From Chitinispirillaceae bacterium (GTDB taxonomy: Bacteria; Fibrobacterota; Chitinivibrionia; Chitinivibrionales; Chitinispirillaceae): DNA of 8,326 bases. Positions 1 to 5,979 of the stretch are shown in pieces. Position 1 is the first letter of the stretch; every line of letters begins with the position of its first letter. The stretch is from positions 1 through 8,326 of the forward strand of contig JAFGOU010000558.1 in NCBI GenBank assembly GCA_016926315.1, written 5' to 3'. Below the pieces are notes generated by a model. The model was not told the DNA's origin and ran no database searches. It was given only the letters and a program-made list of their open reading frames with translations. A program made the translations under genes and the position numbers.

Positions 1-431
1 AGAACCGCCGCGCCGACCTGCGTCAGCAGACGCACCCATGCGGGAAGGGAAAACCGGTCGTCGAGCAGCCCGACGAAAAAAATAAGCGAGCTTGCCACCA
101 GAATGGCCTTCATCTGCAGCGAAAACTCGAAATTGATCAAGATGCAGATCGCAAAGGCCAGATAGATTGCCAGACCCCCGGTCAGCGGCGTGGGGGTTTC
201 ATGATGCTTCCGCTCACTGTCCGGCGCATCGATAAGCCCGGTTTTCCTCCCGAAAATAATGGCAATCGGCACGATGGAAAAACAGATAAGAAAACTGCTG
301 GCCAGCAGATAGAGCCAGTAGAGGGGTATGGCCTGACCGACCGCCCGCTGGACAACGGGAAGCAACAGAACGATCAGGAAGGCATAGGCGGCCAGCTTGA
401 TCGGGGAGAAAAAAGAGAGGGTCTTTTCCAT
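1..431 (-). CDS. WecA/TagO-type undecaprenyl-phosphate sugar-1-phosphate transferase (N-terminal part, runs off left edge)
   Basis: This is the first 143 codons of a polytopic membrane enzyme of the MraY/WecA/TagO family. That family transfers a sugar 1-phosphate (often GlcNAc-1-P) from a UDP-sugar to undecaprenyl phosphate, the first step of O-antigen, teichoic acid or enterobacterial common antigen synthesis. My translation shows hydrophobic segments near residues 13-28, 36-60, 85-100 and 109-122. The family signature LIDAPDSERKHHETPTPLTGG lies at residues 66-86. The aspartate pair of GLLDDRF is at residues 124-125. About 200 residues of the usual 320-370 are missing. I chose the ATG at 429-431, preceded by GGAG 12 bases upstream. 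A GTG at 471-473 in the same frame is an alternative. The gene lies 51 bases downstream of the de-N-acetylase, in the same reading frame after its stop, so co-transcription is likely. The exact sugar substrate cannot be read from this fragment. Confidence 0.85.
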   Translation of the reverse strand, partial: MEKTLSFFSPIKLAAYAFLIVLLLPVVQRAVGQAIPLYWLYLLASSFLICFSIVPIAIIFGRKTGLIDAPDSERKHHETPTPLTGGLAIYLAFAICILINFEFSLQMKAILVASSLIFFVGLLDDRFSLPAWVRLLTQVGAAV

Positions 432-482
432 GTCAGCAGATCGCTCCGGCGGAAAGCGGCGTCGGTTCCCCACAATATGCCC

Positions 483-1112
483 CTATAGGGAAAGGAACAT
501 GCGAAGGGAACTGAACGCTTCGGCAAAGGGTATCCTGCACTGCGTCCCCCTGAAAACAGCGGTGGCCCTGGCAATGTCGAGGATGGACTGGCCGTTGATG
601 TTGGTTCTTGTCACCTGCGATTTGTGGCAGGAGAGACTTTTGAACTTGCCCTGCAGGGAGGGCCCGATATTGAAAAACACGTTCGGTTCAAAATCATATG
701 ACGTCGGCCCTTCGTAGAATAAAACGTTCGGCACGTTCCGTGTCGCCGCCACGGCGCTGACGGTCACATGCCGGTGATCCTGGTGAGTGTCTTTCCCATG
801 ATGCACGAACACATGCGTCGGAACGACTTCACTGACGACGTTCTCGATCACGGTGATGACGTCCCGGTAAAACGGCAAGTGCGTGTCGGTATACCCTCCC
901 CAGAACACCTGTTTCACCCCGAGCGACCGGGCCGATGCCAGCTGCTCCCTTTTCCTGACCTTCGGGTTGCCGCCAGAGCTTCCATTGGTGCAAACAAGCA
1001 TAAAAACGTCATGCCCCTGCCGGACAAACTGGGCAAGCGATCCGCCGCAGCCGAATTCAATATCGTCGGGATGCGATCCGATGGCAAGAATTTTTTTTGG
1101 CTTTTTGTTCAT
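483..1112 (-). CDS. PIG-L/LmbE-family de-N-acetylase
   Basis: A 209-residue zinc-dependent deacetylase of the PIG-L family. Members remove the acetyl group from N-acetylglucosamine-containing substrates such as GlcNAc-PI, GlcNAc-malate (BshB) and mycothiol precursors (MshB). The N-terminal metal and catalytic motif reads GSHPDDIEFGCGG at residues 12-24, with H14, D16, D17 and E19 as the expected key residues. The second motif, HQDH at residues 110-113, supplies the third zinc histidine (H113). R53-x2-E56 and LGV at 64-66 are also typical. Length is normal for the compact family form, with no signal peptide or membrane segment, so it should be cytoplasmic. The start at 1110-1112 has only a weak TAGG seven bases upstream. 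The neighbouring WecA-like gene suggests that the substrate is a nucleotide-linked or lipid-linked N-acetyl sugar of the surface glycan; this is inference. An eight-A run covers codons 5-8. Confidence 0.88.
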   Translation of the reverse strand: MNKKPKKILAIGSHPDDIEFGCGGSLAQFVRQGHDVFMLVCTNGSSGGNPKVRKREQLASARSLGVKQVFWGGYTDTHLPFYRDVITVIENVVSEVVPTHVFVHHGKDTHQDHRHVTVSAVAATRNVPNVLFYEGPTSYDFEPNVFFNIGPSLQGKFKSLSCHKSQVTRTNINGQSILDIARATAVFRGTQCRIPFAEAFSSLRMFLSL

Positions 1113-1120
1113 CCGGCAGC

Positions 1121-1189
1121 CTAACGCAAACAGTGTCCCGTTCGGCGGGGAGCCGCCCTGCCGTATCTTTCGTTACGCAAGCGCGTTAG
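1121..1189 (-). repeat. Inverted repeats in the leader of the de-N-acetylase gene
   Basis: CTAACGC (1121-1127) and GCGTTAG (1183-1189) are perfect 7-base complements. They enclose a small hairpin, GGCGG (1144-1148), a GGAG loop, and CCGCC (1153-1157). In the minus-strand transcript the outer stem would cover most of the only Shine-Dalgarno-like TAGG (1120-1123) of the de-N-acetylase. Pairing is read directly from the sequence; a regulatory role is only inferred. Confidence 0.35.
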
Positions 1190-1220
1190 CCCCCACCCTT
1201 TAAAAACCGCTTTAAACGCG

Positions 1221-1250
1221 TTGACTAACTTCATGTTTCTATATTAAACT
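1221..1250 (+). promoter_or_regulatory. Candidate sigma70-type promoter for the plus-strand glycosyltransferase operon
   Basis: TTGACT (1221-1226) and TAAACT (1245-1250) are separated by 18 bases in an AT-rich island within otherwise GC-rich DNA. Transcription would start near 1257, giving a leader of about 30 bases before the ATG at 1287. A second TTGACT occurs at 1255-1260. The assignment rests on box similarity and position only. Confidence 0.45.
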
Positions 1251-1271
1251 ATATTTGACTGTAAACGTCAA
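1243..1271 (-). promoter_or_regulatory. Candidate sigma70-type promoter for the de-N-acetylase/WecA-like operon
   Basis: On the minus strand, TTGACG (1266-1271) and TTTAAT (1243-1248) are 17 bases apart. Transcription would start near 1236 and leave a leader of about 124 bases before the start at 1112. The -10 box lies inside the -10 region of the opposing candidate promoter, so the two would compete for polymerase. Confidence 0.4.
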
Positions 1272-1286
1272 GACCTATCTGCTCTC

Positions 1287-2420
1287 ATGAATATCGGCTA
1301 TATCTTCAACCATAACGCCATCATCGGCGGCGGCGAGTTCAGTTTCATCGACCTGATCGCAGCCGTCGGCGGCACCGGCGTCACACCGGTCGCCATCGTC
1401 CCGGGCAACGGTGAAATCGAACAGCGGATTACCGCTCTGGGTATCCCCGTGGAACTGACGGAGTTCAGGCGCCTTTCGCCGCTTTCCCTGCCGGAATGGC
1501 CGGGCCAGGTGAAACGCCTTGCCGGAACCTTCTCCCGGTTGAAGCTCGACCTGATCCACGTCAACGGAGCGAGAAGCATGCTGTACGCAGGGCCCGCGGC
1601 AAAACGCGCCGGCATACCCTGTGTCTGGCATAACCGCGTCCTTCACCGCGAAGGCCTGCTCGACCGCATACGCGGCCGCTATGCGGACGCGGTGATCGCC
1701 AACTCATCGGCCGTTGCCGCCACGCTTGAACAATCGGGCATACGGAACGTGTCCGTGGTGTATAACGGATTTCATCTTGACGCGATCATGAAACAGGAAG
1801 CCCTCGACATCCGGCGGGAATTTCAGGTTGCGCCCGGCGTTCCGGTGGTGCTCGCCGTCGGGCGCCTTTCGCCCTGGAAAGGATTTCTCGATCTCCTCAA
1901 GGCCTGCGCCCTCCTGAACAACAGAAACGTCCCGTTTTTCTGCATGATCGTCGGCAAATCGGTTCCCGAAGAACGGGGCCATGTGGCCTTGCTGCTTGAC
2001 ATGAAGGATCGCCTGCGGCTTTCGAACGTCCATTTTACCGGTTGGCGCGGCGATGTTGCCGCGATCATGAAAGCCGCCACGCTCCTTGCGGTCCCTTCAC
2101 ACGGCGAACCGTTCGGCCGTATCATTGTCGAAGCGTGGGCGTGCGGCCTGCCCGTTGTGGCGACCGATGCCGGAGGACCGGCTGAACTGATCCGCGACAA
2201 TGAAAACGGCTTTCTGGTGCCGGTACAAAACCCTCCGGCTCTGGCGGAAGCAATCGGAACGCTCCTTGCCCGCCCGGAAAGACGGGCAGCGCTGTGCGCC
2301 GCAGGAAAAAAAAGGGCAAACGATTTTTCCATTGAACGCCACCGGGATACGGTCATGGCGATTTATAAAAGACTGCTGCAACGAAACGGTACGGATCGCG
2401 GTAGGAGACCGGTGCCATGA
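1287..2420 (+). CDS. GT4-family glycosyltransferase (GT-B fold)
   Basis: A 377-residue cytoplasmic glycosyltransferase that should transfer a sugar from a nucleotide-sugar donor to a growing lipid-linked glycan. The first strand and glycine loop are NIGYIFNHN and GGGE (residues 2-9 and 14-17), typical of the N-terminal acceptor domain. The C-terminal donor domain opens with VVLAVGRLSPWKGFLDLL (187-204). It carries the EX7E retaining motif, EPFGRIIVE, with E274 and E282, followed by AWACGLPVVATDAGGPAELI (283-302). Length and domain order are normal for the family. No clear Shine-Dalgarno sequence precedes the ATG, but the conserved first strand begins right at this start, so I keep it. The stop overlaps the next gene in ATGA, so the two are translationally coupled. 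Donor and acceptor sugars cannot be deduced. Confidence 0.9.
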   Translation: MNIGYIFNHNAIIGGGEFSFIDLIAAVGGTGVTPVAIVPGNGEIEQRITALGIPVELTEFRRLSPLSLPEWPGQVKRLAGTFSRLKLDLIHVNGARSMLYAGPAAKRAGIPCVWHNRVLHREGLLDRIRGRYADAVIANSSAVAATLEQSGIRNVSVVYNGFHLDAIMKQEALDIRREFQVAPGVPVVLAVGRLSPWKGFLDLLKACALLNNRNVPFFCMIVGKSVPEERGHVALLLDMKDRLRLSNVHFTGWRGDVAAIMKAATLLAVPSHGEPFGRIIVEAWACGLPVVATDAGGPAELIRDNENGFLVPVQNPPALAEAIGTLLARPERRAALCAAGKKRANDFSIERHRDTVMAIYKRLLQRNGTDRGRRPVP

Positions 2421-3445
2421 GTGACGACCGTTCATCAACTCCTCCGGCTCACGACCGCTCCGCACCACCAGACCTTCCACCCGTTTCCGTCATAATGATA
2501 ACCCGGGGACGGCATGACCAGGCGGAAAAGGCGGTAGAATCGCTTCTGGCATGCGACTATCCCGCTTCGCGGCGTGAAATCATTGTTGTCGAGGAGACCG
2601 CACACCCGCATCCCATCGGCGGCGACGGGGTCCGGTATGTTCCCCTCCCCGAACAGAACCGCGGGTACGCCTTTGCACGCAACACAGGCCTCTCCCATGC
2701 CTCCTGCGACCTGTGCGCATTTATCGACGACGACTGCATTGCCGATACCTCGTGGCTCCTTGAACTGGTTCAGGGAATGGCAAGCCATCCTGATGCAGGT
2801 GCCATGGGCGGTGCGGTCAGGGTTCCGCCTTGCGGGCCTGTCGGACAGTGCGAAAATATCCTCGGGTTCCCCGGGGGCGGGGTCAAATATGTCCATGAAT
2901 CGCGTGGCACACTCATCTCCCGACCGACGTTTTCCACCTGTAATTGCATCGTCCGCACCGGTGCGATACGAAAAACCGGAGGATTCGACGAACGGTTGCG
3001 TTTCGGCGGCGAGGATGAGATGCTAAGCAGAAAGATAGCGGCCAAGTCAGCCGTCCTCTACTCTCCCCGGGCCGTTGTGTATCATACGCCCCGGGATTCC
3101 GTTTCCGGGGTATTCCGGTGGTTTGTCCGGCGAGGGAAAGCGCGGGCGGCGGCCGCAACGTTATATTCCATGCCCGGCAGGGAAACGACGGCGCTTATCA
3201 CCAATTCTTTGTTCCTGCGCATGACCACGGCGGTCGGGCTCTTCGTACTCCTTCGTATCGCACTGCTTCCCGCGCTGCTCCTGCTCGGCGGTTTCTATTA
3301 CCTGATTCAGTTGTGGCGGTATCGCTGGTCAAGACGTTTTTTTCCCTCGCCGATAACCTTATTATGCCTGCCGCTGGTAAAACTGGTGATGGACGCGGGG
3401 TATGATATCGGAATGGCCGCAGGGAGGGCAAGGGGGGGGAGATAA
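2417..3445 (+). CDS. GT2-family glycosyltransferase with C-terminal membrane segments
   Basis: A 342-residue inverting glycosyltransferase with a GT-A fold. The nucleotide-binding start is PPVSVIMITRGR (21-32). NRGYAFARNTGL (81-92) and the metal-binding acidic motif FIDDDC (102-107, D104-D106) follow. FDERLRFGGEDEML (190-203) contains the ED pair at 199-200, where the catalytic base is expected. From about residue 271 the chain turns hydrophobic, with one long segment near 271-298 and a second near 312-332, so the enzyme is probably anchored in the inner membrane with its catalytic domain in the cytoplasm. The start is supported by AGGAG at 2403-2407, nine bases upstream, and by the 4-base ATGA overlap with the preceding GT4 gene. 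The last codons are basic and glycine-rich and contain a run of eight G (3432-3439). No intrinsic terminator follows. Likely role: adding one sugar to the surface glycan; substrate unknown. Confidence 0.88.
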   Translation: MSDDRSSTPPAHDRSAPPDLPPVSVIMITRGRHDQAEKAVESLLACDYPASRREIIVVEETAHPHPIGGDGVRYVPLPEQNRGYAFARNTGLSHASCDLCAFIDDDCIADTSWLLELVQGMASHPDAGAMGGAVRVPPCGPVGQCENILGFPGGGVKYVHESRGTLISRPTFSTCNCIVRTGAIRKTGGFDERLRFGGEDEMLSRKIAAKSAVLYSPRAVVYHTPRDSVSGVFRWFVRRGKARAAAATLYSMPGRETTALITNSLFLRMTTAVGLFVLLRIALLPALLLLGGFYYLIQLWRYRWSRRFFPSPITLLCLPLVKLVMDAGYDIGMAAGRARGGR

Positions 3446-3459
3446 TTTTTTTGTGGCAT

Positions 3460-3488
3460 TTGTCGTGTAAATGATTATTTTGTATACC
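3460..3488 (+). promoter_or_regulatory. Candidate promoter of the RRM-protein gene
   Basis: TTGTCG (3460-3465) and TATACC (3483-3488) are separated by 17 bases. Transcription would begin near 3495, just before the GGCCGC hairpin, giving a structured leader of about 100 bases. Both boxes are imperfect, and read-through from the upstream glycosyltransferase operon is also possible because no terminator separates them. Confidence 0.35.
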
Positions 3489-3575
3489 ATGACTTATCGG
3501 CCGCATGAGCGGCCCGTCAATTCTTGATAGTATGCCATGATTGAGAATTTGATGACCTAACCCATTCATGGCATA
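3483..3575 (+). repeat. Three copies of a TATRCCATGA decamer upstream of the RRM gene
   Basis: TATACCATGA (3483-3492) overlaps the candidate -10 box. TATGCCATGA (3531-3540) is a direct repeat with one change. TCATGGCATA (3566-3575) is the exact reverse complement of the second copy. Copies two and three can pair as a 10-base stem with a 25-base loop in RNA, or could serve as a DNA operator. No coding frame is supported in 3446-3592. Confidence 0.5.
3499..3514 (+). other. GC-rich hairpin in the RRM-gene leader
   Basis: GGCCGC (3499-3504) and GCGGCC (3509-3514) form a perfect six-pair stem with the loop ATGA. No T run follows, so it is not an intrinsic terminator. It would sit at the very 5' end of a transcript from the candidate promoter, where such stems often stabilise an mRNA. 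Confidence 0.45.
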
Positions 3576-3592
3576 GAAGTGGTTCGAAGCGT

Positions 3593-3910
3593 ATGAACAT
3601 TTATGTCGGCAATCTGTCGTTTGAGGCCATGGATGACGAAGTGCGCCAGTTGTTTTCAGCGTACGGCGATGTTTCCGCTGTCAACATCCTGACCGACAAA
3701 TTCACCGGTCGTCCGCGGGGTTTCGGTTTTGTCGAAATGCCGCAGCAGGATCAGGCCCAGGCCGCGATCCAGAATCTTAACGGCAAGGAATTCATGGGAA
3801 GAGCGCTGACGGTCAATGAAGCGCGTCCCAAAAGCGATCGCCCGCGCGGCGGCGGCGGTGGTGGAGAAGGACGCGGTGGTGGCGGCGGCGGTCGCCGCAG
3901 GAGCTGGTAA
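3593..3910 (+). CDS. RRM-domain RNA-binding protein with glycine-rich tail
   Basis: A 105-residue protein made of one RNA recognition motif and a short low-complexity tail. RNP2 is IYVGNL (residues 3-8) and RNP1 is RGFGFVEM (42-49); their aromatic residues Y4, F44 and F46 are those that stack on single-stranded RNA in this family. [17 protein letters not shown] (61-77) completes the fold. Residues 80-105 are Arg/Gly-rich, resembling the tails of cyanobacterial and deltaproteobacterial Rbp proteins, several of which are linked to cold or stress responses. The start is fixed by RNP2 beginning at residue 3; the Shine-Dalgarno is poor (GAAG three bases upstream, or AGAAG from 3575). The gene has its own structured leader and an intrinsic terminator, so it forms a one-gene unit inside a glycan locus. 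Its RNA targets are unknown. Autoregulation through the leader is possible but unproven. Confidence 0.93.
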   Translation: MNIYVGNLSFEAMDDEVRQLFSAYGDVSAVNILTDKFTGRPRGFGFVEMPQQDQAQAAIQNLNGKEFMGRALTVNEARPKSDRPRGGGGGGEGRGGGGGGRRRSW

Positions 3911-3941
3911 TCCGTCCGGAAGACGATCGGCTATCCGATAT

Positions 3942-3972
3942 AAGCGGCGGAACATTTTCCGCCGCTTTTTTT
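3942..3972 (+). terminator. Intrinsic terminator after the RRM gene
   Basis: AAGCGGCGGAA (3942-3952) and TTCCGCCGCTT (3957-3967) form a perfect 11-pair stem with a CATT loop, running into seven T (3966-3972). A smaller hairpin, ATCGG-CTAT-CCGAT (3926-3939), sits directly upstream. It ends 22 bases before the next start codon. Confidence 0.93.
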
Positions 3973-3994
3973 ATGGCAGGTATGGAGACCGGTA

Positions 3995-5122
3995 ATGCCG
4001 CATCTTACGATTGACGCCCTTCCCCTGCTCGGTATCGGCGGTATATCCAACTATATCACCCCGTTTGCCAGGGAGCTGTCGAGGCAGGCGGCTCCCGCGT
4101 TCCAAACAGAACTCCTGTTCAGGACCGGGTGTTCCCGTAAGCGAAAAAACGCGGTTGCCCGCCTGGCCGCGGCAGGCCTGCCGGAACACGCTTCTGCGCG
4201 TCTTTTGCCCTTTCCCGACGCCATGCTCCGGCTGCTCTGGGAACACGGCATGTTTACGCTGCCGGGAAAAGAGCGTGCCGACGACCTTTTTCTTGCCACG
4301 ACCGAAATGGTTCCACGCTGTAAAAAAGCCGCGGTCGGCGCATGTGTCTACGATATCGTTCCCCTCATGATCCCGCAAAAATTCTCCCTTGACCTCGAAC
4401 GGTACGCACTCACGGTCTTCACGCTCCTGCGAAAAACCGATTTCGTCATCGCCATATCACAAGCGACAAAAAAAGATATCGTGGAACGGTTCAAGTATCC
4501 GGAGCACCGGATCGTTGTCGTGTATCCGGGCGTTACACCTCCGCAACCGGCGCCCCGCGCGCCCGCCCCCCGGCGGCCTTTCATATTGTATATGGGTGCG
4601 CTGGCACCCAACAAGAACGTTGACGGACTGATAAGGGTCTTTGCGCGCTGTGTCAACGAGCACGGACAGGATATCGACCTCGTGCTCACGGGCAGGGATT
4701 TCTGCGGTCAACCGTTCTGGGACGAAACCATCCGCCCGCTTCATATCGCCGACCGCGTGCGATTCGCCGGGTGGGTAGCTGATGCAGAGCGCGATTCGCT
4801 CCTCGCGGGCGCCGCCATGCTCTGGCAGTTTTCCTGGTACGAAGGATTCGGCCTGCCCGTACTTGAGGCGGCGGCGGCCGGAATTCCGGTACTCTGCTCC
4901 AACCGCGGCTCGCTCCCGGAAATTCTGCGAAACCCGGAGCAGGAGATCGATCCTGACGACGAGGCCGGCGCTGCGGTTAAAGCGGCAAAAGCCCTGGCAT
5001 CGCCCCAAACGCTTGAAGCATGGAAACAGCAGGGGTTGAAACGAGCGGCTGTCTTCAACTGGAAACAGTCGGTGGAAGGTTTTCTGCAATGGTATACTAG
5101 GCTTAGCCGTGGAAAATACTGA
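3995..5122 (+). CDS. GT4-family glycosyltransferase (GT-B fold), mannosyltransferase-like
   Basis: A 375-residue glycosyltransferase. The N-terminal domain has the glycine loop LLGIGGISNY (11-20) and YDIVPLMIPQKF (119-130), a pattern seen in GT4 mannosyltransferases of O-antigen clusters such as the MtfB/WbaZ type. The donor domain begins with FILYMGALAPNKNVDGLI (196-213), contains TGRDF (232-236) and FAGWV (257-261), and carries the EX7E motif in YEGFGLPVLEAAAAGIPVL (282-300; E283 and E291). Length is normal. GGAG at 3984-3987, seven bases before the ATG, supports the start. The 3' end overlaps the methyltransferase gene by 14 bases, so these two form an operon. The upstream intrinsic terminator ends only 22 bases before this start, which leaves its promoter unexplained. 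A mannose donor is a family-level guess only. Confidence 0.9.
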   Translation: MPHLTIDALPLLGIGGISNYITPFARELSRQAAPAFQTELLFRTGCSRKRKNAVARLAAAGLPEHASARLLPFPDAMLRLLWEHGMFTLPGKERADDLFLATTEMVPRCKKAAVGACVYDIVPLMIPQKFSLDLERYALTVFTLLRKTDFVIAISQATKKDIVERFKYPEHRIVVVYPGVTPPQPAPRAPAPRRPFILYMGALAPNKNVDGLIRVFARCVNEHGQDIDLVLTGRDFCGQPFWDETIRPLHIADRVRFAGWVADAERDSLLAGAAMLWQFSWYEGFGLPVLEAAAAGIPVLCSNRGSLPEILRNPEQEIDPDDEAGAAVKAAKALASPQTLEAWKQQGLKRAAVFNWKQSVEGFLQWYTRLSRGKY

Positions 5123-5840
5123 TACCCGTCCCGACAATCCCTTCGATGCCTCGCGGCAACGGCCTGCAGCGAGACTTACCCTGCGACAACATGCCGGAAA
5201 CCTTTTCTATACCACCTTCTATTTCGGAATATTTCTTTGCTACCGGTTCTTGCACCGTTCACGATTTACTTTCAAAGGTGCCGCCTACCGCTACCATTAC
5301 GGCTGGTACAACAGGACCTGGCTTACCGAACGGTGCGTGGAAATTCCCCTTATCCTCGCGTACCTTAAAAAAAGCCGGGGTGCGGTTCTCGAGGTCGGGA
5401 ACGTACTCTCCCATTATGTACGGGTCAAACATACCGTTGTCGATAAATTTGAAAAACGCCCCGGCGTACAAAACGACGATATAGAGTCTTTTGTCGCACC
5501 AATGCCCTTCGATCTAATAATCAGCATCTCCACACTGGAACACGTCGGTTTTCACGACGATGTCCGTGATCCGGAAAAAGTCCTGCGCTGTATCGACCAT
5601 CTCAGCGCCATGCTTTCGAAAAACGGCCGGTTTATTTTTACCGTTCCCTTAGGGTTGAATAGCGCCCTCGACGGGTATCTGAGAGATGGCGTGATCCCCT
5701 GTTCCTGGATTTCCTACCTGTCACGCATTTCGATCGACAAATGGGAAGAAACTCCCGTTCCCGATTTTAATAAGGTTACCGCCCGGGGTACCTGGCCTGC
5801 GGCGAGCCTGATTGCGGTAGCGTGTATTGAGAAGGGGTGA
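5109..5840 (+). CDS. Probable SAM-dependent methyltransferase, class I-like, divergent
   Basis: A 243-residue protein whose middle part resembles a Rossmann-fold methyltransferase. The putative SAM-binding motif I is VLEVGNVLSHY (93-103), with the E-x-G core but without the usual second and third glycines. An acidic residue after the second strand is D112 (VVDKFE). FDLIISISTLEHVGF (134-148) fits the fourth strand and the following loop, and GRFIFTVPLG (173-182) the fifth strand. Residues 32-46 are hydrophobic and aromatic, so the N-terminus may touch the membrane. The start is a GTG at 5109-5111, with TAGG seven bases upstream, and the gene overlaps the GT4 gene by 14 bases in another frame. 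The context suggests methylation of a sugar or of the glycan end. The degenerate motif I leaves open a different ligand or an inactive enzyme. Confidence 0.75.
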   Translation: MENTDTRPDNPFDASRQRPAARLTLRQHAGNLFYTTFYFGIFLCYRFLHRSRFTFKGAAYRYHYGWYNRTWLTERCVEIPLILAYLKKSRGAVLEVGNVLSHYVRVKHTVVDKFEKRPGVQNDDIESFVAPMPFDLIISISTLEHVGFHDDVRDPEKVLRCIDHLSAMLSKNGRFIFTVPLGLNSALDGYLRDGVIPCSWISYLSRISIDKWEETPVPDFNKVTARGTWPAASLIAVACIEKG

Positions 5841-5979
5841 TCCGCGCAAAACCCGCTACCTTCTGCCTTAACACGGACGCTCTATGCCAAGCAGGTTGCA
5901 GCCTCCGCATACTTTGTTTGCTACCTCATTGACAGTGGCGAACCCGTACATGACCGGCGACGACGAGGTCATCTGGTAC
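5841..5979. other. Convergent gap with an imperfect dyad at the operon end
   Basis: The plus-strand methyltransferase stops at 5840 and the minus-strand glycosyltransferase stops at 5969, and I find no gene between them. An imperfect hairpin is formed by GTACATGACC (5946-5955) and GGTCAT plus GTAC (5967-5972, 5976-5979) with a three-base bulge and an 11-base loop. It spans the stop codon of the minus-strand gene. There is no T run on either side, so an intrinsic terminator is not supported. Confidence 0.3.

Noticed and set aside
201..488. Plus-strand open frame across the start of the WecA-like gene
   Set aside because: The minus-strand frame shows a clear WecA-family signature and membrane segments; the plus frame is hydrophilic and featureless.
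481..490. Perfect palindrome CCCTATAGGG at the end of the de-N-acetylase gene
   Set aside because: Short, without a loop or T run, and overlapping the stop codon; chance is an adequate explanation.
1823..2356. Long open frame on the minus strand (177 codons)
   Set aside because: Antisense shadow of the first GT4 gene, with a low-complexity Arg/Ser/Pro composition and no family motif.
3446..3452. T run right after the GT2 stop as a terminator
   Set aside because: No stem precedes it; only a G-rich tract without a complementary arm.
3847..3896. GGC/GGT triplet repeats as a tandem repeat or recombination site
   Set aside because: They encode the glycine-rich tail of the RRM protein and are explained by that composition.
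4457..5137. Long open frame on the minus strand (226 codons)
   Set aside because: It lies antisense to a GT4 gene with clear motifs, its translation shows no recognisable domain, and long antisense frames are common in GC-rich DNA.
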